Assembly (NCBI GenBank): GCA_011033025.1
Contig: WFMF01000010.1
Span: forward strand, 839,163 to 903,162
Reading direction: 5' to 3'
Source: Beroe forskalii
Lineage: Eukaryota > Ctenophora > Nuda > Beroida > Beroidae
Length of the DNA: 64,000 bases
This document shows, piece by piece, positions 49,001-59,027 of this stretch (positions are counted from its first letter, which is position 1; every line of letters starts with the position of its first letter). Below the pieces are notes generated by a model. The model was not told the origin of the DNA, did no database searches, and saw only the letters and a program-made list of their open reading frames with translations. The translations under genes and the position numbers were made by a program.

Positions 49001-50785
49001 ACATTCAATATAATATATTTAGATACTTAGATATTATCTAAGTATCTAAATTTACAACTTAGTAACTTAACCACTATCACCCCGATTCCGCCTTCCCCAC
49101 TCACCTCCCCCTGGATTCCCCACTCATCTCCCCCTAGAGACGTGAGGAGTATGTTAACGATCTGACAGAGTCTGAACCTCACGGCCTTGTTGTGAGCGTT
49201 GTGGTACTTGAGGGCCGTGTGGAAGAGCTGCACGGCAAATGGTCCTGTTTGGGATACCTCCTCGTTGCTAAACTCCTCTCGAGTTAGGTCAGCTCGGATA
49301 GCGAACTTACAGCAGAACTGAAAGAGGGGAGTTATTAATTTATCAACTCGTTGCTAAACTCCTCTCGAGTTAGGTCAGCTCGGATAGCGAACTAACAGCA
49401 GAACTGAAAGAGGGGAGTTATTAATTTATTAACTCGTTGCTAAACTCCTCTCGAGTTAGGTCAGCTCGGATAGCGAACTTACAGCAGAACTGTAGAAGGG
49501 TGTTATTAATTTATTAACTCGTTGCTAAACTCCTCTCGAGTTAGGTCAGCTCGGATAGCGAACTTACAGCAGAACTGAAAGAGGGGAGTTATTAATTTAT
49601 TAACTCGTTGCTAAACTCCTCTCGAGTTAGGTCAGCTCGGATAGCGAACTTACAGCAGAACTGAAAGAGGGGAGTTATTAATTTATTAACTCGTTGCTAA
49701 ACTCCTCTCGAGTTAAGTCAGCTCGGATAGCGAACTTACAGCAGAACTGAAAGAGGGGAGTTATTAATTTATTAACTCGTTGCTAAACTCCTCTCGAGTT
49801 AAGTCAGCTCGGATAGCGAATTTACAGCAGAACTGTAAGAGGGGAGTTATTAATTTATTAACTCGTTGCTAAACTCCTCTCGAGTTAAGTCAGCTCGGAT
49901 AGCGAACTTACAGCAGAACTGAAAGAGGGAGAATTTATTAACTGTTGCCATAAAACCCCTAACTTAGTCAAACTGGAAGAAAACTTACAGCAGAACTGTC
50001 GAGGGGAAAGAGGTGTTATTAGTAACTTATCAACCTTTCATAAACTTTATAGTAAATCATTAATCTACAAAATGGCAGTACATGTAAATGCAAACTCGTT
50101 ATAAATTTTAATCTACAAATCACAGTACAGAAATGCTGTAAGGGGGTAGGGGTAACAAAGGGACAGGAACATGCTTGATGCATAGTGGCGACATTTGACA
50201 GTCAAACATAGCACTTTGCAGGCATGTAAAAGTGAGAACTTGCCTGGATGATCCTTTCTGTTGGAGGTTCTCTGGCAATAACAAGACAGGAATGTTGCAG
50301 AAGGTACCAGAAACACTCAAAGAAATCTTCCTCACCTTCCTCGTTAGCCTGCTTCAGTTCCCACATTTTCTCTGCGATTAATAATAGGTGCAATGTTCGT
50401 ATTATTAAAGTTTTATTAACCCCATATTATTACTCATGTTATACTGATTTTGAATACCTTTTTCAAAGGATAAGAGAAGTAATTCGGAATGTAAGCGGAA
50501 CAAAACAGACAATAGTTGCTGTAAATTCCTACAATCCTACCTAACAATCTCACCTATGTTTTTAGCCTGGTGAGTGTATCCCTTTTGAACTGAATCGAGA
50601 ATTGACTTCATCTTAGTTAACATTTTACTATCTGGTGCCTGGGGCTCATCTTCCTTCTCAACATCTTTCTGTTTTCTGGGTTTCTGCTTTTTGTCAGCCC
50701 CATTGGTGACCTTGCTTTGCTCCACTTCTTCAGTGCTATCGGTTTTCTTTCTTCGCTTAGTGGGTGGTTTCCGTTTTGGGGCCAT
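37093..50785 (-). CDS. NCAPG: Condensin complex subunit 3 (CAP-G), interrupted by a long intron
   Basis: Exons on the minus strand: 50785-50554 (start ATG; basic MAPKRKPPTKRRKK), 50371-50244, 49317-~49101, 48831-48710, 48480-48387, 48157-47998, 47666-47460, 47238-47103, 46943-46871, 46719-46612, 46107-45958, 45827-45717, 45495-45376, 45222-45073, 44843-44680, then 37709-37477 and 37223-37093. HEAT-like segments include YHNAHNKAVRFRLCQIVN, NPSVRKAAFEVLIEKI and RMPAVKDACVSLIKKW. The C-terminal condensin domain has EGIAKLMYNGR and WYNPTTEGDPLRHCLG. Phases agree at most junctions; 48710/48480 and 44680/37709 do not in my reading, so an exon or an indel is unresolved there. CAP-G binds the kleisin CAP-H and DNA in condensin I. 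The last exon is not found. The donor after 45073 is weak (GTTTGT) and the 7-kb intron holds a TRPA-like gene, so whether this copy still makes full-length protein is open. Confidence 0.85.
37728..38000. repeat. 25-bp array of palindromic GTTACCATGGTAAC sites
   Basis: Seven 14-bp sites fit GTHNYYATRRNAAC: 37728, 37805, 37832, 37912, 37937, 37962 and 37987 (first bases). The last four are exactly 25 bases apart. Several degenerate copies lie between. The array begins 18 bases upstream (gene strand) of the acceptor of NCAPG exon 37709. The motif equals the X-box bound by RFX transcription factors. Confidence 0.85.
38636..41636 (-). CDS. TRPA-like ankyrin-repeat cation channel, intronless, one frame break
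   Basis: Frame 1 runs from ATG at 41636 to a stop at 40101: ankyrin-type repeats (RWTPLHFAAYLKNTDLV, DTPLHVASYWDHTQII), then TM1 (FFYSLTFLLYMLFFIALL), TM2 and TM3 (NNILEILLYSVSLVF). Frame 2 continues from about 40150 to a stop at 38636: TM4 (FSVFLSFLNLLLIL), TM5, a short pore region, TM6 (VFAILVQVLFLNLATGLAI) and a ~250-residue coiled-coil tail. The two frames overlap at 40101-40156 and together give about 1000 residues. A single-base shift is needed. A 41-46 base intron ending at TTCTTTACAG would also restore frame but would delete a well conserved TM3. All neighbouring genes are intron-rich, so this uninterrupted gene looks like a retrocopy. It lies on the same strand inside an NCAPG intron. 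Confidence 0.85.
41765..41935. repeat. (AAACT)n microsatellite
   Basis: About 33 near-perfect pentamers about 130 bases upstream of the TRPA-like start codon. Confidence 0.95.
42274..42342. other. Imperfect hairpin at the inner edge of arm B
   Basis: GCAAGCTTCTTTTTGGTGAA and its extension ATATTTCC pair with GGAATATTTCAC...AGAAGAAGCTTG, stem about 25 bp, loop about 17. It ends 19 bases before arm B begins at 42361. Confidence 0.8.
43271..44490. mobile_element. 1220-bp inverted-repeat element with TA target duplication
   Basis: Begins CCTTAGTGGTAGAAATTATG and ends with its reverse complement; the inverted repeats run about 37 bases with two mismatches. TA flanks both sides (43269-43270, 44491-44492). 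Arm A shows the empty site (GGATACTAAATAAATATC on the gene strand). TA duplication is typical of the Tc1/mariner (IS630) superfamily. The inside holds only short unrecognised frames, so it is non-autonomous. Confidence 0.9.
45495..45605 (-). repeat. ~26-bp repeat of an NCAPG 3' splice site
   Basis: On the gene strand, AAAATCACGCAG followed by GTTTTGCATC recurs about four to five times just upstream of the true acceptor AATCACGCAG/GTTTTGACGG of exon 45495. The repeats thus carry copies of the acceptor and the first exon bases. Arm A has the same repeat, shortened, and the 467-bp element landed in it. Confidence 0.85.
49017..49051. other. Near-perfect palindrome, 17-bp arms
   Basis: ATTTAGATACTTAGATA, one base, then its exact complement. 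It is in an NCAPG intron between exons 49317-49101 and 48831-48710. Confidence 0.9.
49090..49135 (-). repeat. 23-bp duplication across an NCAPG donor
   Basis: On the gene strand GGGGGAGATGAGTGGGGAA is followed 23 bases later by GGGGGAGGTGAGTGGGGAA. Both copies offer a donor (GA/GTGGGG); phase favours the second (exon end 49101). A small counterpart of the larger exon-tail duplications. Confidence 0.7.
49261..49940 (-). repeat. 86-bp repeat carrying an NCAPG 3' splice site and exon start (8 copies)
   Basis: Gene-strand unit: intron end CTCCCCTCTTTCAG, then exon start TTCTGCTGTAAGTTCGCTAT and the following bases up to TTTAGCAACGAG. The exonic copy is 49261-49317; seven more lie in the intron at 86-base spacing, ending in a degenerate copy. 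Every unit has an acceptor, and seven bases later a GTAAGT that resembles a donor. Confidence 0.95.
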
Positions 50786-51717
50786 TATCTAATTATCTAG
50801 AGGAATTATTGTTTTAAATGGGGTATTTAGATTTGTTAGGAATCATGGCTTCGATGAGGTATTGAGGTAATTATATAACTTTATGAGGAAATAAATTCAA
50901 ATAACAACTTTCGTGGAATTGAATCAGCATATTCAATCGATAAGGAAATGATAGTTGGTTCGTGAATAACTGAATCATGACCCTCCCTGCATTTTCATCA
51001 AAACTCACTGAATACCTGAATATCAATATTCCTTTATTTCACCATTCTCATTAAAACAAGTTATCACCCATTTGCATCCCAATACTCCAATAAGAACATA
51101 GGTATTCATAAAGTCATAAAACGCAAGTGATGCATCACCCCCCAGACGCTGGCAAGGCAATCGACATGAGCGATTACACCATGGTCATTGTTCATCCTTA
51201 TTATAACCTCTTACCATTTAGGAAAGGGATCAATAACTTGATCTATGCAGATTAAACCATATCCGGGTTTAATTATTTAATAATATAGATTCAACAAAAG
51301 GAAATGGTGCGTTTCACGTGTACCCGGTGACCCTAACCCGTGAGATACACGATTAGGACGTGACGGTAAAGGGAATATTATATTATTATAAGAATATTAT
51401 GAGGAATACGGTTTTAATATAAGTTTAATAGTCAACGTGATCAATGACCATCATGATAAAGCCGCCACAATCCCTCGTCTCTAATTCAAGTGGGGGCGGA
51501 TCGGAGATCTTAATAGCAAGTTGGTAGCATAATTACATATTAGCAAAGGTATAATTACAGCTTAATACCTAAATCTCAGTATTAGCACCACCATAATACT
51601 CAATACCCATTTTCGATTCCGTTAGGACTCGTTAACTATAAATCCACAGATTAAGCACGTTTATTTGTGAATATTATTTATAATCTTACTATATATATAA
51701 TAATGCGTGTTGTTAAT
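50786..51717. other. Upstream of NCAPG; nothing recognised
   Basis: AT-rich sequence between the NCAPG start codon and the foldback. It should contain the NCAPG promoter but no element is clear. No coding frame is seen. Confidence 0.4.
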
Positions 51718-51761
51718 CAGGGCGCTGGCAAGCGCCCGCAGCCACGGAAAATAGCCTCCAA

Positions 51762-51851
51762 CCGAGGGCATCTGCCCGAAGGGCAGATGCCCTCGGCCCG
51801 AAGGGCCGAAGGCAGCCCAGCAGTCCCGGCCCGAAGGGCCGGGACTGCTGG
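51762..51851. other. Cluster of perfect GC hairpins with GAA loops (left arm)
   Basis: Three stems: CCGAGGGCATCTGCCC/GAA/GGGCAGATGCCCTCGG (51762-51796), CGGCCC/GAA/GGGCCG (51794-51808) and CCAGCAGTCCCGGCCC/GAA/GGGCCGGGACTGCTGG (51817-51851). Each stem is fully paired and closed by C-G around a GAA triloop. Confidence 0.95.
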
Positions 51852-52299
51852 CCAGACACTCCTAACAAGCCAGTAGTACCAGCATGAAGTGCTAAAAGTG
51901 GTAGCGGAACCGTTTTTCAAGTATTTGAAAAATACGTTTGCCAGCGCCTATTATATAAAAATACAGTGAATCGCTAAAATCGCGATTTTCGAGTCGCGTT
52001 TTTAACATGTTAATTAAATCTGTTAGTCATCAAAATTTGTACAGGCGTAGTCCATAACATAAATAACAAACCCTGAAAATTTCATGAAAATTGACCGCGT
52101 CGTTTTCTCACAATAAATTACCGAAAAAACGCTATTTTATCAAAAATTAGAACATGGACTACGACGACCCGACCCGACTCGATGATAAAAATTATGTTTG
52201 AGTGTTCTCGAGAACCATAAAAGATAGAATCATAATCTAAACGGCATATGAAACTTCAGAATGGTGTGCGTGCATTAGGCCATATAAAATTTTAAATTG

Positions 52300-53100
52300 A
52301 CGATTCCTTAATTGGTTAATTGGCCAATTAAAGTGATTATCGCGCATAACTCCAAAAGTAAAAATGTTAGCGTCTCAATTCTACCGGCATCATTAACTTA
52401 AATGAAAATTAAAATTTGTACGTCTAATTTAAGTATCAGTTGCCCGCCGCTTAATTAGTTAATTGGCCAATTAAGGTAATTATTGCCTATTTAAACTGAA
52501 AAAGTAAGAATGATAGCGACTTAATTCCAACGGCATCACTAACTAAAGCCATAATTACGATTTGTACGTCTTATGTAAGTACCAGTTGCCCGCCGCTTAA
52601 TTAGTTAATTGGCCAATTAAAGTAATTATCGCCTATAACTGAAAAAGTAAGAATGATAGCGACTTAATTTCTACGGCATCAGTAACTTACGTCAAAATTA
52701 CGATTTATTTGTTTAATCTAAGTACCGGTTGCCCGCCGCTTAATTAGTTAATTGGCCAATTAAAGTAATTATCGCCTATAACTCAAAAAGTGAGAATGAT
52801 AGCGACTTAATTTCTACGGCACGAGTAATTTACGTCGAAATTACGATTTATTCGTTTAATCTAAGTACCGGTTGCCCGCCGCTTAATTAGTTAATTGGCC
52901 AATTAAAGTAATTATCGCATATAACTCAAAAAGTAAAAATGTTAGCGTCTCAATTTCAACGGCATCATCAATTTAAGCCAAAACTACGAATAATTCGTTT
53001 AGTCGAAGTATCGGTTGCTAACCCTTAATTAGTTAATTGACCAATTAAAGTAATTATCGCCTATAACTCAAAAAGTCAAAATGATAGCGACGTAATTCTC
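52300..53100. repeat. ~144-bp tandem array in left foldback arm
   Basis: Six units, each containing the palindrome TTAATTGGCCAATTAA (or a variant) near 52318, 52456, 52602, 52744, 52888 and 53032, followed by GTAATTATCGC and ACTCAAAAAGT. The right arm has the inverse array. Confidence 0.9.
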
Positions 53101-53186
53101 ACGTTTAAAAAATTAGAGCATGAAAGTTCTTGGCAGTAGCAATTATCACAAGTTGAACTGATTGTCGTTTATGCCAAAAAAAGAGT

Positions 53187-53754
53187 GATATGGATAGCCA
53201 AAAACAATTGAAAATTGTTTGGGTTACGCAGCCACTCCTGTACCTAAAATTATACGATTAAAACTATTGATATGAGTTTAAATCGCAGTCTGTCCGTGGC
53301 GGTGTGCTTTGGTTACAAAGCAATATCTTGGTCACGCAAATGATGTGAGCTTATTATACACAGTACACCGTAAAAACGTTCTACTTCATTCTTGTCGAAT
53401 ATCTTCACAATCGCGATGTTGTCACTCCAACCATAATAACTTAATAAGTGTGACTACGTGTTTCCTAACGGCATTATTAAAGTAGTGGACTCGTTTTTTA
53501 CATTGCAACCCTTCAAAGAATGCTAGAAATTATAGGTACTTTCTTTACGCGTCCACTCACGCTTAATTAGTTAAATGAAGGAGATTCAAACGGCAGTGAG
53601 TTGGTGAATGTTAAGTTCTGCTTATTTCTTAGTAACCAAAGCACACCGCCACGGACAGGCTGCGATTTAAACTCATATCAATAGTTTTAATCGTATAATT
53701 TTAGGTACATGAGTGGCTGCGTAACCCAAATATTTTCAATTGTTTTGGCTATCC

Positions 53755-53757
<3 letters not shown>
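53187..53757. mobile_element. Nested 0.57-kb inverted-repeat element
   Basis: Begins GATATGGATAGCCAAAAACA and ends with its inverse before a (TA)n run at 53753-53798. The arms share AAACTATTGATATGAGTTTA and CCGTGGCGGTGTGCTTTGG. A second, larger element with the same ends follows at 53799-56607. Confidence 0.8.
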
Positions 53758-53794
<37 letters not shown>

Positions 53795-54000
53795 ATAGGA
53801 TAGCCAAAAACAATTGGAAATTGTTTGGGTTTCGCAGCCACTCACTCCTCATTTCGTTAACTTGAAATTCAGAGATCATACATCAAAATAATACGAACAA
53901 AATTAGCAGGGCTGGATCCAGGGCGAAAAAAGTGGGGGGGTTGTAAATTTCGGCGAGGGAGGTGGCGCGCAGCGCCGCCGAGCGAGCTATGGCAGTGGTC

Positions 54001-54070
54001 TGGGGGCGCAGCCCCCAGCGGGGTCCAGGGGCGGAGCCCATGGTGGGGGGTTAGGGGGGCGAAGCCCCCC
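54001..54070. other. GC hairpins with GCA and GAA triloops
   Basis: TGGGGGC/GCA/GCCCCCA (54001-54017) and GGGGGGC/GAA/GCCCCCC (54054-54070), with GGGGCGGAGCCC between. The second contains GCGAAGC, a heptamer known to form an unusually stable DNA mini-hairpin. Confidence 0.9.
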
Positions 54071-54246
54071 GGAAATTTTTTCAGGAAATGAAGTCATTTT
54101 GCTAAAATGTCCTTCATATTTTTCCATAGAAACCTGGGAATTTAGACTTTCAGCAATAGACAATATGAGCTAAATTAGGATTCAGGAAACACCTCACATC
54201 CATGATTTTTCATATTTCCTCTGAGACTCAATTTTATTGTTTTTTG

Positions 54247-56055
54247 TGGTCCGCTCACTTCACTCGCAAAATTGGACCACAAATGAATGCGAATTGCAAG
54301 GTATATCAGTACTATGCGATTTATAGTCTTAGGTCCTAACTGATTTTTCTGAGCACTGCAAGCGGAAATTTTGAAAGTTCCACATCGAACACCACTAAGG
54401 ACTACCAATTTAGCCACATAGATGATAATGAATCACAACATAACAGCCCGCTGCAGACGATAATTTTCAGTGTTTTGGATCCCTGATTCCCTGACTGAGT
54501 GTCTGACTGTTTCTACACCAGTTGTGTAACAGCTCGCAACAGCTCACCGCAATCAAAATTTTCATGGGTTTTTCGCATTTGAATCAACCTCCAAAGTCAA
54601 TTTGGTGCCGGCTGTTTCAGACTGGCTCTGTCTTGACCAGTGCAGAAAGCAGTTTTTTAAAATAATTTGATCAAAACAGCCCACCGCAGGTGAAAATTTT
54701 AAGGTTTTTTTGCATCCAAATATTGAAAATTATGTGTTTGAAACTGAAAACTTGCTAACTGGGGTTAGGACTGGCTAAAGAATAATAAGTCAACGAACTC
54801 TCCGTATACATAAAACATAACAAATATTACAACCCCAACAACCCCACTTGTGGTCCGCTCACTTCAGTCGCAAAATTGAAATGACCACAAATGAATGCGA
54901 ATTGCAAGGTATATCAGTACTATGCGATTTATAGTCTTAGCTCCTAACTGATTTTTATGAGCACTGCAAGCGGAAATTTTGAAAGTTCACATCGAACACA
55001 ACTAAGGACTACCAATTTAGCCACATAGATGATAATGAATCACAACATAACAGCCCGCTGCAGACGATAATTTTCAGTGTTTTGGATCCCTGATTCCCTG
55101 ACTGAGTGTCTGACTGTTTCTACACCAGTTGTGTAACAGCTCGCAACAGCTCACCGCAATCAAAATTTTCATGGGTTTTCGCATTTGAATCAACCTCCAA
55201 AGTCAATTTGGTGCCGGCTGTTTCAGACTGGCTCTGTCTTGACCAGTGCAGAAAGCAGTTTTTAAAATAATTTGATCAAAACAGCCCACCGCAGGTGAAA
55301 ATTTAAGGTTTTTGCATCCAAATATTGAAAATTATGTGTTTGAAACTGAAAACTTGCTAACTGGGGTTAGGACTGGCTAAAGAATAATAAGTCAACGAAC
55401 TCTCATACATAAAACATAACAAATATTACAACCCCAACAACCCCACTCGTGGTCCGCTCACTTCAGTCGCAAAATTGGAAATGACCACAAATGAATGCGA
55501 ATTGCAAGGTATATCAGTACTATGCGATTTATAGTCTTAGCTCCTAACTGATTTTTATGAGCACTGCAAGCGGAAATTTTGAAAGTTCCGCATCGAACAC
55601 AACTAAGGACTACCAATTTAGCCACATAGATGATAATGAATCACAACATAACAGCCCGCTGCAGACGATAATTTTCAGTGTTTTGGATCCCTGATTCCCT
55701 GACTGAGTGTCTGACTGTTTCTACACCAGTTGTGTAACAGCTCGCAACAGCTCACCGCAATCAAAATTTTCATGGGTTTTTCGCATTTGAATCAACCTCC
55801 AAAGTCAATTTGGTGCCGGCTGTTTCAGACTGGCTCTGTCTTGACCAGTGCAGAAAGCAGTTTTTTAAAATAATTTGATCAAAACAGCCCACCGCAGGTG
55901 AAAATTTTAAGGTTTTTTTGCATCCAAATATTGAAAATTATGTGTTTGAAACTGAAAACTTGCTAACTGGGGTTAGGACTGGCTAAAGAATAATAAGTCA
56001 ACGAACTCTCCGTATACATAAAACATAACAAATATTACAACCCCAACAACCCCAC
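54247..56055. repeat. Three tandem ~600-bp repeats
   Basis: Copies start at GTGGTCCGCTCACTTCA: 54247, 54850 and 55449, and run to about 56055, with only short indels between them (for example in T runs). High identity implies recent amplification. No coding frame. Confidence 0.95.
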
Positions 56056-56689
56056 TCTAAAACCAACAAGTGATATGAATTTTAATCGCAGCCCGTGGCG
56101 GTGCGCTATGGGTTCGAGAAATAGGCAGAATATTAATTAAGCATAAGTTTTACTTAAAATACAATTGCTCTGAAAATGAAATGAGGGGCCATTTTGTGCA
56201 AGCGAGTTAACGCTTATTATGAGCGTGAATAAACGCTTATAGGACTTCATAAACGATTATAATTAGCGTAACTTTCTGAATATATGTGAAGAACGGTTAT
56301 AATCAGCGTGAATTAACGCTCCTATTATTAACGTGAATGGTTAACGTTTACAGTTAGTGATCAGGTTTCAATTGTAAGTTATACAATGTAAAGCAAGATG
56401 CCTTATGTAAGTGTAATAATTCAGCGTTACCAAGATATTTCTTTGAACCCATAGCGCACCGCCACGGGCTTCGATTAAAATTCATATCACTAATTTTGAT
56501 CGTATTATTTTGATGTATGATCTCAAAAATTTAACGTTGAAATGAGGGGTGAGTGGCTGCGAAACCCAAACAATTTCCAATTGTTTTTGGCTATCCATAT
56601 CACTGTTTTTTGGCATAGTAATTATCCGCTATAAAGCTATATCCTCCTATGAAATATGGAATCACGCTTCTATCTCTTATATTTTTGAG

Positions 56690-57720
56690 ATAGAAGCGTG
56701 ATTCCATATTTTGGCCAATTATCTAATCAAGCAGTAGACCACTGATACTCAAACAGATCCTACCAATCGTATTATAGGCCGTACTGAATAATGCCGTGAG
56801 AATCACGCTTCTATCTCTTTTATTTTTTGAGACATAAGCGATAATTACTTTAATTGGCCAATTATCGAATTAAGCGGGAGACCACCGATACTCAAAATAA
56901 TCCTACCAATCGTATTATAGGCCGTACTGAATAATGCCGTGAGAATCACGATTCTATCTCTTTTATTTTTTGAGATATAAGCGATAATTACTTTAATTGG
57001 CCAATTATCTAATTAAGCGGGAGACCACCGATACACAAAATAATCCTACCAATTGTATTATAGGCCGTAGTGAATAACCCGTTAAATTCACGCTTCTATC
57101 TCTTTTATTTTTTGAGATAAAAGCGATAATTACTTTAATTGGCCAATTATCTAATTAAGTGCGCGACCACCGAAGCTCAAACTAATCCTACTAAACGTAT
57201 TACAGGCCTCAATGAATAATGCCGTTTAAATCACGCTTCTATCGCTTTTACTTTTTGAGATTTAGCCGATAATTACTTTAATTGGCCAATTATCCAAATA
57301 AGTGGGCGACCACCGATGCTCAAATTAATCCTACTAAACGTATAACAGGCCGCACTGAATAATGCCGTTAAAATCACGCTTCTATCGCGTTTACTTTTTG
57401 AGATAAAAGCGATAATTACTTTAATTGGTCAATTAACCAATTAAGTTCGCGACCACCGATGCTCAAACTAATCCTACTAAACGTATTACAGGCCGCAATG
57501 AATAATGCCGTTAAAATCACGCTGCTCTATCACTTTTTTAGATATAGCCGATAATTACTTTAATTGACCAAGTATCCAATTAAGCAGGAGACCACCGATA
57601 ATTGAATAATAAACGTATTATAAATTTGAATAATGCCGTTAAAATCACGCTTCTATCGCGTTTACTTTTTGAGATAAAAGCGATAATTACTTTAATTGGT
57701 CAATTAACCAATTAATGAAT
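56690..57720. repeat. ~144-bp tandem array in right foldback arm
   Basis: About eight units with AATTGGCCAATTA near 56707, 56860, 56997, 57137, 57278, 57423, 57562 and 57700, each near AAAGCGATAATTACTTT and TCACGCTTCTATC. Inverse of the left-arm array; more copies than on the left. Confidence 0.9.
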
Positions 57721-58163
57721 TGGCTGAAAATTTTTTCATACGGCCTAGTGCACGCACACCATTCTGAAGTTTCATATGCCGTTGAGATTATGATTCTATC
57801 TTTTATGGTTTTCGATAACACTCGACTATAAAAAGTGTCGGACCGTGTCGTACCGTCCATAGAGCAAAATTTTGGAAATTTGGCTTTTTTCAATAATTTA
57901 TTTTGAGAAAAAGACGCGATCGATTTTCATGAAATCTTCAGGGTTTGTTATTCATGTCATGGACTACGCCTCCACAAATTTTCATGACCAACAGATTGAA
58001 TTAACATGTTTAAAACGCGACTCGAAAATCGCGATTTTCGCGAATCACTATATTTTTATATAATGGGCGCTGGCAAACGTATTTTTCAATACTTGAAAAA
58101 CGGTTCCGCTACCACTTTTAGCACTTCATTCTGGCACTGCTGGCCTGTTCGGGTTCTGGCCAG

Positions 58164-58245
58164 CAGTCCCGGCCCTTCGGGCCGGGACTGTGCTACCCTC
58201 GGCCCTTCGGGCCGAGGGCATCTGCCCTCGGGCAGATGCCCTCGG
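58164..58245. other. GC hairpin cluster (right arm)
   Basis: Mirror of 51762-51851: CAGTCCCGGCCC/TTC/GGGCCGGGACTG (58164-58190), CCCTCGGCCC/TTC/GGGCCGAGGG (58196-58218) and CCGAGGGCATCTGCCC/TC/GGGCAGATGCCCTCGG (58212-58245). On the opposite strand the loops read GAA. Confidence 0.95.
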
Positions 58246-58284
58246 TGTTTTTTTTCCGTGGCTGCGGGCGCTTGCTGGCACCCT

Positions 58285-58735
58285 GAGGGGCGTGGGAGGC
58301 CACGCCCTTTTTTTCGAAAAAAAATTAAGCTTTCGAATTTTTTCAAAATTTCTTCGTCATCGAGTTCCTTATGATGAATAAAAATTTTGAGAATTTTGTC
58401 CGAATTATTGGGTCACTCTGAGGAGCGTGGTAGGCCACGCCCTTTTTTTCGCAAAAATTAAACTTTCGAATTTTTTCAAAATTCCTTCGCCATCAAGTTG
58501 CTTATGATGAATAAAAATTTTGAGAATTTTGTCCGAATTATTGGGTCACCCGGAGGGGCTTGGGGGCCACGCCCTTTTTTCGCGAAAAATAAAGTTTCGA
58601 ATTTTTTCGAAATTCCTTCGCTATGGAGTTGTCTATGATGAGTAAAGGTTTTGAGAATATTGTCGGCAATATTGGGTTACCGTTGGGGCGTGGGAAGCTT
58701 TTTTCCGCAGAAATTAAAGTTTCGAATTTCCCCTC
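58285..58735. repeat. ~133-bp tandem repeat beside the foldback
   Basis: About 3.5 units, each beginning with a GGGCGTGGGAGGCCACGCCC-type hairpin and then TCGAATTTTTTCAAAAT and TTTTGAGAATTTTGTCCGAA. It starts directly at the right end of the foldback. Confidence 0.9.
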
Positions 58736-59027
58736 CAAACTCGCACGGCCAAATCACTGTCAAAGGGACATGTGGCTGTTAGCTCATGCGGCTGCCATCA
58801 TTCGCCGTCCGTAGGACGGGAACCGACTAGTATTATTAATTCATGGTAAACTTTTCTGTATTGATATTCATTATTCAATGCCTAATAAATGTAAACATAT
58901 CGCATGCTTTTACTGACTGCAAACTTTATAAACAAATTCAAGGAACCCCACGATTCCTGTTATAACCCAATAGATGTTTGAATAGAGGAGAAAAATTTTC
59001 AATAAAAAGTTTCATTATTTTCAGTTC

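Larger units (their letters stand above)
53799..56607. mobile_element. Nested 2.8-kb inverted-repeat element
   Basis: Starts GGATAGCCAAAAACAATTGG and ends with its inverse (56575-56600). The ends share GTTTGGGTTTCGCAGCCACTC and CATCAAAATAATACGA. The interior has a GC hairpin block (53950-54075) and three copies of a ~600-bp direct repeat. Confidence 0.8.
51718..58284. mobile_element. 6.6-kb composite foldback element
   Basis: Left end GGCGCTGGCAAGCGCCCGCA (51721) is matched inversely by the right end near 58256-58284. Left arm 51718-53186 and right arm 56606-58284 are imperfect inverted copies. From outside in: GC hairpin cluster; CTATCACTTTTTCAAG-like AT block with GCGATTTTCGAGTCGCG; tandem array of ~144-bp units; then nested inverted elements at 53187-53757 and 53799-56607. 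No reading frame of interest is found. No target duplication is apparent. The family is not one I recognise; it resembles Foldback/Galileo-type elements in having long, internally repetitive arms. Confidence 0.85.

Noticed and set aside
51667-51920. Short open frames at the foldback end
   Set aside because: They translate the GC hairpins; no conservation between the two arms in the same frame.
53941-54075. Bacterial contamination suggested by the GC-rich stem-loop block
   Set aside because: It is embedded in eukaryotic inverted repeats and flanked by AT-rich DNA on both sides; no bacterial gene is present.
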